A stretch of DNA of 64,000 nt from Tethya wilhelma (lineage: Eukaryota; Porifera; Demospongiae; Tethyida; Tethyidae), in contig CAXIPT010000005.1 of the NCBI GenBank assembly GCA_964030475.1, positions 1,928,778 through 1,992,777 on the forward strand, read 5' to 3'. The notes under the pieces are model-generated. The model searched no databases, was not told the origin of the DNA, and saw nothing but the letters and a program-made list of their open reading frames with translations. A program made the position numbers and the translations under genes. Below are positions 1 to 10,226 of this stretch, in pieces (position 1 is the first letter of the stretch; each line of letters starts with the position of its first letter).

Positions 1-24
1 TTTTTTTTTTTTTTTTTCCATTAG

Positions 25-877
25 ATGATCGATCTACAGATATACAAGGCATTGTCATTGGTTGCATCATTGGAGTGGGTGGAGCCACTGTGATCATCAT
101 GCTAGTCATGCTAGCTGTTTTCTGCACCTGCTACTCAAAGGACAAAGGTCAGCAGAACTCCGACATTAATTTTTGCATGAAGATGTAACTCAATGCAACC
201 AGTTCCATGGACACACAATCATTACTAATGTATGATAATTATCAATGACATAATTTGGTCATATTATGTATACACTGGCTCCTATAATATACACAGTATC
301 TGACATGGATCATCTGAACTACACCGAATATGAAGAAATGGAACCACGGCTCAATCTTGAGAAGATAGCTCAGCTTGATCCGGCCATCCGGGCTAAAATA
401 GACTTCCAATTTCTAGCCCGGCTCACTAACACGGACCCGAGTGTCATAGCCAGTCTGGAGTACGACAACAAACAACCATCTAGATCTGATCGGGAGAGTG
501 TAACAGTCAGTGGTGCCGGTCTGAGTAGCTCTCTCGGTGGCAGTGTTAGGAGTCTCACTCCCAGTCTCAGCCTGTCTCAGTCTGTGAGTCTAAAACCCCT
601 CCCTTTAGCAACCGTTGCTAGCACTACTCCCTTAAGGAGAGTCAACACCGTGAACGACTTCAATCACTGTCCGCCTGGACCTAACCGACGTGTAAAGGAG
701 ATCAAAAGACGTGGAAGTCTTGCTAACTCTCATTCCACCTCTCAGCCGACTATAGAGCAGTGTATGTTGAGCACTGATGAGGAAGACCTGAAGGCTGGTG
801 TCCTGCAAATACTGAGCCTTGTACAAGAGTCAAAGAAACAGCACGAACAGCCAACAATAAACATTAATTTGAATTGA
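25..877 (+). CDS. One-Ig transmembrane receptor, 3' half (duplicate of 11289-12141)
   Basis: Exons 25-147 and 297-877 encode the transmembrane segment (about 20 hydrophobic residues, GIVIGCIIGVGGATVIIMLV) and a long cytoplasmic tail ending at the stop at 875-877. The signal peptide and Ig exons are missing because the window starts inside the intron poly-T before the TM exon. The complete version is at 10227-12141; the only change I saw between the two is G at 382 against A at 11646. The tail has two tyrosines in SH2-ligand-like settings: YEEM (YxxM type, 329-340) and YDN (YxN type, from 461). A serine-rich region follows. I recognise no specific receptor name. The gene is convergent with TRAPPC12, 63 bp away. 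This is probably one allele or assembly copy of a single gene. Confidence 0.75.
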
Positions 878-940
878 TCTCATTATAATAACAATATTAT
901 TAATGTTGAACACAAAAAATATTATTGTTACGATAAGGAG

Positions 941-1767
941 CTATGCTTTAATGTTGAGTGAGTTGATATGGAATCCTTGGTGTACATGTTGAGCTAAAAG
1001 AGGAATGAAGTTAGCCTTCTTGGACAAGCTGTTCCCTGACTCCAACTCATAGGCAGCTGCCAGATTGGCCAGGACTGTTGGCTGGAGAGTGTGTGGAGGG
1101 TCAGAGGTCAAGAGAGTCTCCATCTCTTTGATGGCCTAGGGAATTACATCATTATGACATCATAAGAAGGTTGTAAAAAAATAATAAAATCTATATGTAG
1201 CACTACCTCTTTCAGTCGTCCCTGGTAGAATGTACACACAGATAGATTACTCTTGATGGTCTGGTTTGAAGGGTCTAAGTTCAACACTTCTGCAAAACAC
1301 TCCCCAGCCTTATGCCATCTTGCTAGGAACACATTCACCAGTGCTCTGTAACCATGGTAACAATCAAACCATACACAAAGGCTCACAGAAATACAAATTT
1401 ACTGACTCGTTTATTTTGACAGTAGATTTTCCAGCTGGGTCATTCTCCGCTAGTTTGGACACCATAGTGAAGTACCTCTGAGCTGAGAGAACGTCACCAA
1501 CATGGAGATGAAGACGACCAATGGCTGAGTAGAGATCCATCCCTAAAGTCGGCAAATCCTGGACTAAACGTTCATATACTTCTATTGCCAGATGGTAGTC
1601 CTGTGGCCAAGGTAACAAACATCAATACAATTATTATTCACATTATATTATTATGTTGAATACCTGTATTGAGACGAATGTATTAGCAATGAGTGTCTTA
1701 ACTCGGACCAATCTGTTCTTCCATAGACTGAGAGCAACTGAGAATAGAAGATAATGGAGAAACACAC

Positions 1768-1844
<77 letters not shown>

Positions 1845-4360
1845 TTGAACCTTGCTGGTCGTGAGCTGTCAGTGGTTCCTTTACTCCTGGCAGTCTCCAC
1901 TGCCTCAGCTCTGACAACACCAGCTCACACGTCCCTTGAAGGGAACACAATCGGTCCAATGCCTGCTGGGTGTGGTCAGTGAGTGCTGGGAGGTGGGCAT
2001 GGACAAGGCGGAGAGAGAATGGGACCATGCTACCTACAATAAGACACATGTGGTTGCCATGACAACAATAGGGTTAGGATACAACACATGTATAACAAAC
2101 ATGGTTGCTATGACAACAACATGTGCATACCTGTTTTCCCAGGATAAGAGTGGGTGTGGAACTCATAGTAGAGGTCAGGGTTCAACATCTCTCCAAATGC
2201 CTGTAACTCATTCTCAGCATCCTTGTACATTTGAAGATGAACCAACAGAGCTATCCTGGAACACCACATCTGGCAGGAAGGAATGGTCAAGAGATTATAA
2301 AAACCTATTCTAGCAATTACGAAGTACTACTGTATGATAAGATGTTCACAATCATCCACTATCCATGCCATAATACCATGCTCAAACACAGCTTACATGC
2401 AATGTCTTCTCCGTATGCATGGTGGGCTGACCAGCCTGACCTAGTCCCTGTCCGTGGGCAGAGAGGAAGCGTCCTGTCAGTTCTAGTGCAGCGTGGAGTG
2501 ACCCTGATGCCTGGAGGAGGAGGAGAAGGAGGAGGACACTCAGTGACAGCTGCCTGTGCTGTACTACTACAGTCACTGTTGAAGCTTACCACAAGCTTTC
2601 TCAGCCCATCTCCATTCATGGAGACATTTTCAACTGATAACAGGGGCTTCCTCTTTTCATCGGGAAAATGAGCAGCCAGGAGATCGCTAACTTGATCGTT
2701 CTGAAATCAAGAAACAATTAAAAAAGCGACACATACATGTAAATTATAAAATGCACAATCATGTGATTTGAATATGATCCAACTCACTAGTTTAATGTCA
2801 GCCACCAGTGCAGGACACGTTAGGTGCTGTCCAGCAGTCTGCTGATTAAACAGCTGTCTGGTCCATGGACTCATCACCCAGCTGGAGTGGAGCTCACTGC
2901 GGACATGTTCCTCCTCCAGCTCAGGGAAGGGACTGGTGCTCACCTTCACAGACACATCACTTGACAGGGTTAGACCTGAAGGGGTCGAATACATCCACAA
3001 AATGAGTAGGATTAATTACCATATAGCACAAAAATTTGGCTGATTTTGATATTGGTGGTTTTGGTAAAGATTGCCAATATTAAATCCACGAAACAGTCAT
3101 TCACGTGTATTGCTGCGTACATTACTGTCAAAATAAAATCTGCCAAACATAAAATTTTTGACAATCCACCAAATTTTATTCCTGCCAATTTTTTGTGCTA
3201 TACGGTATGATCTCATTACTAGGGGTCTAACCTTCTCCCTCCAGCGGTACCCCCTCGTCCAAAGGTAGGGATTCCGAGATGCTCGGAGCTAGCTGCACTG
3301 CACTGCTACTGTCCAACTCTTGTTCCGCTTCAGTGGCCAGCTCATCCGAACCAAATGATTGAGAGTCACCTTCGACCTCTGACCTTTCAACTGTGACTCC
3401 TTGTTCCTCCTCTATCGTCATGACAACACTTTCCATTGCAGTTGTCGGCAGAACGGGAGAGGCGGGGCCTAACTTGTCCATACTAGTCACACGAGGTACA
3501 CAGGACATGTCGATAGAGAGTGAAGACTCTTCATGCATTATGCTACCAGCTTGATCAGTGGGTGTGGTCACCAGTTCGGTCACAGTGGGTGTGGCTTCTT
3601 CCTCCTCTTGGTCTGGTAAACCTCCATCGACATCATCTCTTGGATCAGCAGGTGATACTTCACTGCTGACTTCTTTGGTTGAGCCTGCCAGCTCACTACC
3701 CTCAGGGGGTAGTGTACTGGCTTCAGGGGACAGGACATCACATTCAGGGGGTAGGGTATTGGCTTCAGGGGGTGGTACAGTAGCTTCAGGGGGTGGGGGG
3801 TTAGTTTCTATGAGTGGATTTTCAGCTTCTTTCTCGGTGAGTTCAGTTGTAGATCCGTCTTGTTCAGTGAGTTCATCATGATCGTCATCCTCAGGGGCTC
3901 CCAGTTGAAAGAGGGTGGGACTACTTGGCTCCATGGTAACAGTGACGGGCTCCACCCTCTTCTCGTGGGACAGCTGTTGTTCTGATGGTGACATGATAAG
4001 AGGACCGAGGGTACACTCCTTGGTCTTGAACGAAAGCAGGGAGTCCAAAATCTTGGGATTTCTCTTCAACCAATACTCAAATTCCTGCAAAAATGGTAAG
4101 TATAGTTACAATTGCAAAATACAATCAGATAAGATTTCTATAAGCATTTGCAATCGCTTTGATCACTTTACTATGGCTAACTGTATTCTCAGCTAATGAA
4201 GAAAAAAAGGGACACTATTCAAATATACTTTCACTTTTGATGATGCCAAATGCAACTGCACCACAATGAATAGAGAAGAGGTGAGTTGTTCTTCTTACCA
4301 GTGGCAACAGTTTCCCAGTCCTGGAGATGTCACAGTTGGTGAAGGCAGCGTCCACCATTC
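941..4360 (-). CDS. TRAPPC12: TRAPP complex subunit 12 (TPR protein), 5' end cut by contig gap
   Basis: TRAPPC12 (TTC15) is a TPR subunit of the TRAPP tethering complex in ER-Golgi traffic. Exons, from the C-terminal end: 941-1135, 1207-1345, 1395-1600, 1664-1737, 1851-2033, 2131-2269, 2397-2558, 2590-2700, 2788-2975, 3232-4084 and 4299-4360 (partial). Phases agree at the junctions I checked. Diagnostic stretches are SAHGQGLGQAG, NPDLYYEFHTHSYPGKTG, SMVPFSLRLVHA and the C-terminus AAAYELESGNSLSKK, all close to vertebrate TRAPPC12. The big 3232-4084 exon encodes an acidic, proline-rich disordered region with repeats of the type LPPE.., as expected for this protein's N-terminus. Oddly, the 5'-most exons encode an EF-hand-like loop (see findings). 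The gene runs into the N at 4361. Confidence 0.9.
1771..1841. repeat. (GA)n microsatellite in TRAPPC12 intron
   Basis: An almost pure GA tract of about 70 bp lies between TRAPPC12 exons 1664-1737 and 1851-2033. The second copy of this locus ends at exactly this point (13034, then N), so the tract is the likely reason that contig stopped. Confidence 0.95.
3017..3208. mobile_element. MITE-like inverted-repeat element, 'tagcacaaaaatt' family
   Basis: The ends are imperfect inverted repeats: taccatatagcacaaaaat on the left and the complement of tttttgtgctatacggta on the right. The inside is AT-rich and itself partly self-complementary. No ORF. It sits in a TRAPPC12 intron. A similar layout is seen at 53503-53721. 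Class is inferred from structure only. Confidence 0.6.
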
Positions 4361-4361
4361 N
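4361..4361. other. Single-N contig join
   Basis: One N separates a minus-strand TRAPPC12-linked exon from a plus-strand FN3 exon. Similar single Ns at 9020 and 13035 sit exactly at the boundaries of duplicated sequence, so these Ns mark scaffold joins of unknown true size. Confidence 0.9.
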
Positions 4362-4429
4362 TGGTGTCAATGTGAGAGGACCAGGAGATACTTCATCAGA
4401 AGTGACTGCTCAGACTGATGTTGATCGTA

Positions 4430-4468
<39 letters not shown>

Positions 4469-5601
4469 GGAGTAGATCAGAGATAATGAGCTACCTGTGA
4501 TCTAGTTAGGTTATAGATAAGCTTACAAGAAGTGTAACTACACCATTATTACAACTATTCATTATATCCACTCCCATAAGCAGAGGCAGTGGTTATGAAA
4601 ACCATTGCCCACATATGGTTGTTGTAGGGAGTACTCAATAGGTCCTAATGAACTAACTGTGTGCATTCTTTACACAACTTAAAAGAAATTAGGCCTGTCT
4701 AGTTGAAGTGGTTTGTTTCATGCCAGAAGCCAGTCACTTCAAATGCCAACACACACTCACTTACACTCATTCACAAAGACACTTCATTTGGTACAAGAGA
4801 ATCATATGACCTATATAAACACACACACACACTCACACTCACTCACTCACACACACACACACACACACATACACACACACACACACACACACATACACAC
4901 ACACAGCTCCTTCTCCTCCCCAGGATCTCACTGTTGAGGGTATAGCAGCTATGGCACTGGACATAAGTTGGATGCCCCCTGCAGACGATGGAGGAAGACC
5001 TATTATCCGATATGAGCTCTCCATTAGTGAAGACAATACTAATTTCACCCCTCTCTCGACTGACATTGGACGGGATGATACGATGTACCGTTATCGAAAT
5101 AGTGAAGTGAATGATCCATTTCAACTTGAGGAGAACACCACCTATTGGTGAGGATTGTTTGTGTGACTCGTAGGCCGACCATTTTCAGTTCTCTTGACCA
5201 AAGTGTTATGTACAACTGTTACATTTGAGAAAACACTGTTAATGTACCATCACTTTTATAGTAGTGTTTTAAATAGTATCAGTTTATACTACATGAGCTG
5301 TTTTGCCAAATTTATACCTTGCCAAAAATACCGTGTTGTTATGCACAGCTAGCTAGTGTTCCATTACAGTGTAATTAGGAAGTATGTCATTGGCAGTTAC
5401 ATGTAGTTTGCTGATAGTACAATACATGTGGTGGTGTCATGTGAAGTGTTATGTGTTATATCTCACCACACACATACAAACAAACGCACGCACTTGTATC
5501 ACAATTAGGGTACGTCTTATAGCTGTGAACAGTGAACCATTGGATGGAGAGGATGCTACTGTCCAAGGAACTACACAGTCTATACGTGAGCACCTAATGT
5601 G

Positions 5602-5646
<45 letters not shown>

Positions 5647-7936
5647 ACACAGACACACACACACACACATCTGTACTTTATGTCACTGTGGTGACACACA
5701 CATGCAGTTCAACCTCAGCGCATATTTGAAACTCCTGCGGCACCCGATAACACCATCTCCAACATCACCTCTGTGATCACGTGGCCATTCCCGGGAGGAA
5801 ACGTCAGCAACTACATCATTGAATACGTTCTTTCGACGAGCACCTTTGATGACAGAGACGATGTGGTGACAGTTTCTGTCTCAGGAGACAGACTGATGAC
5901 CACCATTGATAGTCTAGAGCCAGCCTCTGCCTATGATGTGAGGATCCTGGTCAATAACTCAGTTGGCATGTCTGTTTTTAGTCCTGTGCTCAGTTTCAAC
6001 ACAGCAAGTGAGTGTGTAATGCCATGGAAACACATCATTGTATCTATTATGTTCACTTTATGATTAGTATACTCTTTATTATTGTAACTATTCTATTATT
6101 TATAGTTAAAAGTTTATTTTAAACTGACATCAGCTAGCCTCACTCTTCCATTTCATTTTCAGAGAGGGAGCCTTGGAACTAGGCTATGTTGCACCTACCT
6201 AGTAGCTAACCATCATTAGTGTTACATTGAAAGAAAACTGGTTGGAACAGCTGGTCTGATGATTTGTTTTCCTTTCCTTGTTAACACTGATGATGGTTAG
6301 GTAGATGCAACCGAAAGTACTGTTTAAAATAAACTTCAACTAATAAATAATACAGTAATACATGAACCTCAATTTGATCCAATCCAGGGTAGTTGTTATC
6401 TCATGTTTTAATGTGAATATTGTATAGCCAGAAATTTTCGAGGAGTGAAATTTTTGCAGAGAGGCGAATACAAAACTTTTCACAATTTTATTTTCAAGGA
6501 TCAAGCAGTATATTGTAATACGACTCTGAATTTTTTGCGGATAAAGATTTCAAACTGTGAATTTATACTCCTTGAAAATTTCTAGCTATATTGCAATAGA
6601 ATAGTAAGAGTAGTTTTTCTAGCTATAGGGTGTCCTATATATGTATCCGAAGTAACCATTGTCAAGTTGTTCTAATGTCCCATTCCTGATGTGTGCCATC
6701 TCTGTCCCTCCAGACCCTCCCCCTCCTGTGGTCATATCCAACACCAACATGACGGTGAATGTGGGAGTGAATGTCCAGCTCACGTGTGTAACTGACGTGA
6801 GACCGGCGAGGATTCAGTGGCTCAAAGACGATGAAAATTTACCGAACTTTTCCAGACAGCAGATTATTGTACTAGAAGAAGTCGCGCTTATGAATACTGG
6901 AGAATATCAGTGTAGTGTTCCCGGGGATCCTAACCGAATTCCTTCAGATTCATTCAGTCTGGAAGTAATTCAACCTAGTGAGTTAGTGAAAATGGTTGCT
7001 AGTTTATCAGCTCAAATATGTGTGTAGAAAGAAACACTTACTGACAATGGTGCTAGTGATGCATGTAATTGAAACCTGTCAAAGTGTCTAAATATAGTTC
7101 TGGTGTGCTATTTATAGAATAGCAATAATGATGACCTCATCTCTCCAACAGCCAGCCCTCCAGATGACCAGCAAGGTATAAGCACAGCAGTCATCATCAT
7201 AGTGAGTGTTGTAGGAGGTCTGGCACTGATCATCTTCTTGGCCGTGGTTCTCTTTGCTGTCTTCTGTCTCTGTTGTTGGAAGAAGAGGAGCAAGGGAGAA
7301 TACCGTAAGTAAAGGAGTAAAGAATACAAAGCACTCGTTCTTGAAAGTTTACTTTTGTGTTTTCTTTTTCTTTTTCCCTGTACTGCTTAGCAACCAAGAA
7401 GAGGAAAAGGTGAGTTGACCCCTGTTCGTTTTATATAATCCCATGCACATGTGACAGTCATATGACCGTGTATTCTATGTAGGTCTTTCACATGGACAGA
7501 GACTTCGGCTAAATATGTCCGCAACAAGAATGGAGCCAGTGAGGAGACGACTGGTACCACCACCATCACCCAGAAACTCTCCACAACCGTAAGTTTATTA
7601 TTAACCCATTTGTACCTATTTATTAACCCATTTGTACCTGATCATTATTATTAACCCATTTGTACCTGATTAATCCTATCAATACCCCCATCACATTAAT
7701 ATTAGAACCAGACATCTTTCGACATCCCTGAGGATTTCACGGCCCACTCTTCGTTCAATACTCTTGAGAAACAGAACAGGATTCGCCAGAGTTCCACTCC
7801 GGAGGATGGTGTCCAGATCTCCTCCTTCCAGACCCCCCAATCCAACTCGCAGAGGGGTGATGTCGGCCCGGATTACGAAATAGGCTCACCAAATTTTGAG
7901 TTTGTTCCACCACCAGAAACAAATACTGTAGTATAA
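4362..7936 (+). CDS. FN3-Ig transmembrane receptor, 5' end missing
   Basis: Exons 4362-4426 (partial), 4907-5147, 5509-5585, 5708-6007, 6714-6977, 7152-7304, 7391-7409, 7483-7588 and 7706-7936 join in phase. The order is: end of one FN3 domain; a second FN3 beginning PSPPQDLTVEG with the DISWMPP strand; a third FN3 (ITWPFPGGNVSNYIIEYVL); one Ig domain with the Cys/Trp/Cys pattern (LTCV, IQWLKD, YQCSV); a TM helix (STAVIIIVSVVGGLALIIFL) followed by CCWKKRSK; and a cytoplasmic tail of about 125 residues. The protein ends TVV, which fits a class I PDZ ligand. It is a cell-surface adhesion or recognition receptor of unknown ligand. Introns hold CA repeats. The next gene starts 386 bp downstream on the same strand. 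Confidence 0.8.
4820..4906. repeat. (CA)n microsatellite
   Basis: A CA-rich tract with interspersed TA and CTCA units runs directly up to the AG acceptor of the FN3 exon at 4907. Its polymorphism could affect splicing efficiency. Confidence 0.9.
5608..5670. repeat. (CA)n microsatellite
   Basis: CA repeat with two interruptions in the intron between receptor exons 5509-5585 and 5708-6007. Confidence 0.9.
6422..6590. mobile_element. MITE-like inverted-repeat element
   Basis: Left end tatagccagaaattttcgag and right end (complement of) cttgaaaatttctagctata form imperfect terminal inverted repeats around an AT-rich, partly self-complementary core. No coding capacity. It lies in an intron of the FN3-Ig receptor. 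A second, weaker hairpin lies just upstream (6134-6186). Confidence 0.55.
7590..7670. repeat. Short tandem repeat, about 22-bp unit
   Basis: About three copies of a unit containing ttattaacccatttgtacct in the penultimate intron of the receptor. The same array is present in the duplicate at 9493-9573. Confidence 0.85.
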
Positions 7937-8197
7937 CATTCAGTGTGTTTTTTGTATTATTATGCATGCCCAAGATTCGATAGTGTTATAATAATAATAG
8001 CTTTGGTGTGTAGTATGGTGACTTGGAAATTAAGTATCTTGACGGTTATGTACTCTTTCAGTTGGTTATGTACGTACGTATGTTTAGTCCTCTTCTTTTG
8101 ACTGCTTTTTTTAACAATAAAAGTTATTTGAGTGATAATTGGATGTCTAATAACGCTAATAATCAGTCCGCGATAAGAATGTTGTTATTTTACCTTC

Positions 8198-8206
8198 TGC
8201 GCATGC
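8198..8206. promoter_or_regulatory. NRF1-like TGCGCATGC motif, promoter of one-Ig receptor
   Basis: TGCGCATGC lies about 120 bp upstream of the receptor ATG at 8323. The duplicate copy has it at 10102-10110. The same nonamer recurs near several other gene starts in the window. Function is inferred from the known NRF1 site. Confidence 0.45.
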
Positions 8207-8322
8207 TCGGTGCGAAATGGTGCAAATTGGCTCTAAAAGAAAAGGTGTTACTTTACGGGAACGGAGAAGCTGGGCCTTTTCAGCTGCTGTCTGAGTCTCT
8301 CCAGTGCAGTAGGTGGTGTGTG

Positions 8323-9019
8323 ATGGCCAACAGCTGTGTGTATGCGATTCTCAGCTTATTAGTCGCCGCAAGTCACGGTATGGCATAGTCTAGAAATCTC
8401 TATAAGCGAATTATCGTTTACTAATCATGTAATTGTGGAAATAATAATATTTGTACACAATGAAATTAGTACACATTACTGAGAATTAGAATCATAGATA
8501 CGAATCTATAATATCTTTGTTAGAATCAATAGAAGCTGTGTTTTAGCACAAATAGAAAAGTACGCATGCATGACAAGAAGAAACTTCTGTCTTCAATTGT
8601 TTACAGAGGTCTGGAGTTTGGAGATAACTGCTGCAAAGGACATAGATCATGTGACAGAGGGAGACACTCTTCATCTTCAGTGTCATGGTGACGGTCCCCT
8701 GCAATGGGTGTGGCAAGGCGAGAGGATTTCAGGCAACTCTTCAATATTCCAACTCATGAACAACAGCCTCGTTATCGATAGGGTGTCACATGACTTAGTC
8801 GGAGAAGACAAGCCATATATCTGCACAAATGGAACACACAATTCCAGCATTTACATCATTTTAGAGAATGGTTCGTGAAATAATGATAAGTGCCATGCGT
8901 ACACCACAGTCAGTGGCGTATCCAGCATGGTGCTCAGGGTGCACCGGAGATGGCATCGTGTTCTGCAGTTTTTTCGGCTTTTTCTCCAATCTTATGTAAA
9001 ATTTCACTCTTGAAAGTGA
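8323..9019 (+). CDS. One-Ig transmembrane receptor, 5' half (duplicate of 10227-10923)
   Basis: Exon 8323-8377 encodes a signal peptide (MANSCVYAILSLLVAASHG) and exon 8607-8870 a single Ig domain (LHLQCH, LQWVWQGERIS, PYICTNGT). The contig ends at 9019 inside the next intron, so the TM and tail exons are absent here; the complete gene is at 10227-12141. Against the other copy I noticed two substitutions near 8051-8056 and one extra T, all upstream of the ATG. This is most likely the same gene assembled twice. Confidence 0.8.
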
Positions 9020-9020
9020 N

Positions 9021-9839
9021 AATAGCAATAATGATGACCTCATCTCTCCAACAGCCAGCCCTCCAGATGACCAGCAAGGTATAAGCACAGCAGTCATCAT
9101 CATAGTGAGTGTTGTAGGAGGTCTGGCACTGATCATCTTCTTGGCCGTGGTTCTCTTTGCTGTCTTCTGTCTCTGTTGTTGGAAGAAGAGGAGCAAGGGA
9201 GAATACCGTAAGTAAAGGAGTAAAGAATACAAAGCACTCGTTCTTGAAAGTTTACTTTTGTGTTTTCTTTTTCTTTTTCCCTGTACTGCTTAGCAACCAA
9301 GAAGAGGAAAAGGTGAGTTGACCCCTGTTCGTTTTATATAATCCCATGCACATGTGACAGTCATATGACCGTGTATTCTATGTAGGTCTTTCACATGGAC
9401 AGAGACTTCGGCTAAATATGTCCGCAACAAGAATGGAGCCAGTGAGGAGACGACTGGTACCACCACCATCACCCAGAAACTCTCCACAACCGTAAGTTTA
9501 TTATTAACCCATTTGTACCTATTTATTAACCCATTTGTACCTGATCATTATTATTAACCCATTTGTACCTGATTAATCCTATCAATACCCCCATCACATT
9601 AATATTAGAACCAGACATCTTTCGACATCCCTGAGGATTTCACGGCCCACTCTTCGTTCAATACTCTTGAGAAACAGAACAGGATTCGCCAGAGTTCCAC
9701 TCCGGAGGATGGTGTCCAGATCTCCTCCTTCCAGACCCCCCAATCCAACTCGCAGAGGGGTGATGTCGGCCCGGATTACGAAATAGGCTCACCAAATTTT
9801 GAGTTTGTTCCACCACCAGAAACAAATACTGTAGTATAA
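9021..9839 (+). CDS. FN3-Ig receptor, 3' exons (duplicate of 7118-7936)
   Basis: This repeats the last four exons of the receptor at an offset of 1903 bp: TM exon 9055-9207, then 9294-9312, 9386-9491 and 9609-9839, with the same stop codon. It begins directly after the N at 9020 in the intron before the TM exon, so it has no extracellular domains and no start. I read it as overlapping assembly sequence, not as a second gene. Confidence 0.85.
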
Positions 9840-10226
9840 CATTCAGTGTGTTTTTTGTATTATTATGCATGCCCAAGATTCGATAGTGTTATAATAATAA
9901 TAGCTTTGGTGTGTAGTATGGTGACTTGGAAATTAAGTATCTTGACGGTTATGTACTTATTCAGTTGGTTATGTACGTACGTATGTTTAGTCCTCTTCTT
10001 TTGACTGCTTTTTTTAACAATAAAAGTTATTTGAGTGATAATTGGATGTCTAATAACGCTAATAATCAGTCCGCGATAAGAATGTTGTTATTTTTACCTT
10101 CTGCGCATGCTCGGTGCGAAATGGTGCAAATTGGCTCTAAAAGAAAAGGTGTTACTTTACGGGAACGGAGAAGCTGGGCCTTTTCAGCTGCTGTCTGAGT
10201 CTCTCCAGTGCAGTAGGTGGTGTGTG

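Noticed and set aside
2231..2671. Plus-strand open frame with GGGGEGGGH
   Set aside because: It is the antisense of TRAPPC12 exons 2397-2558 and 2590-2700.
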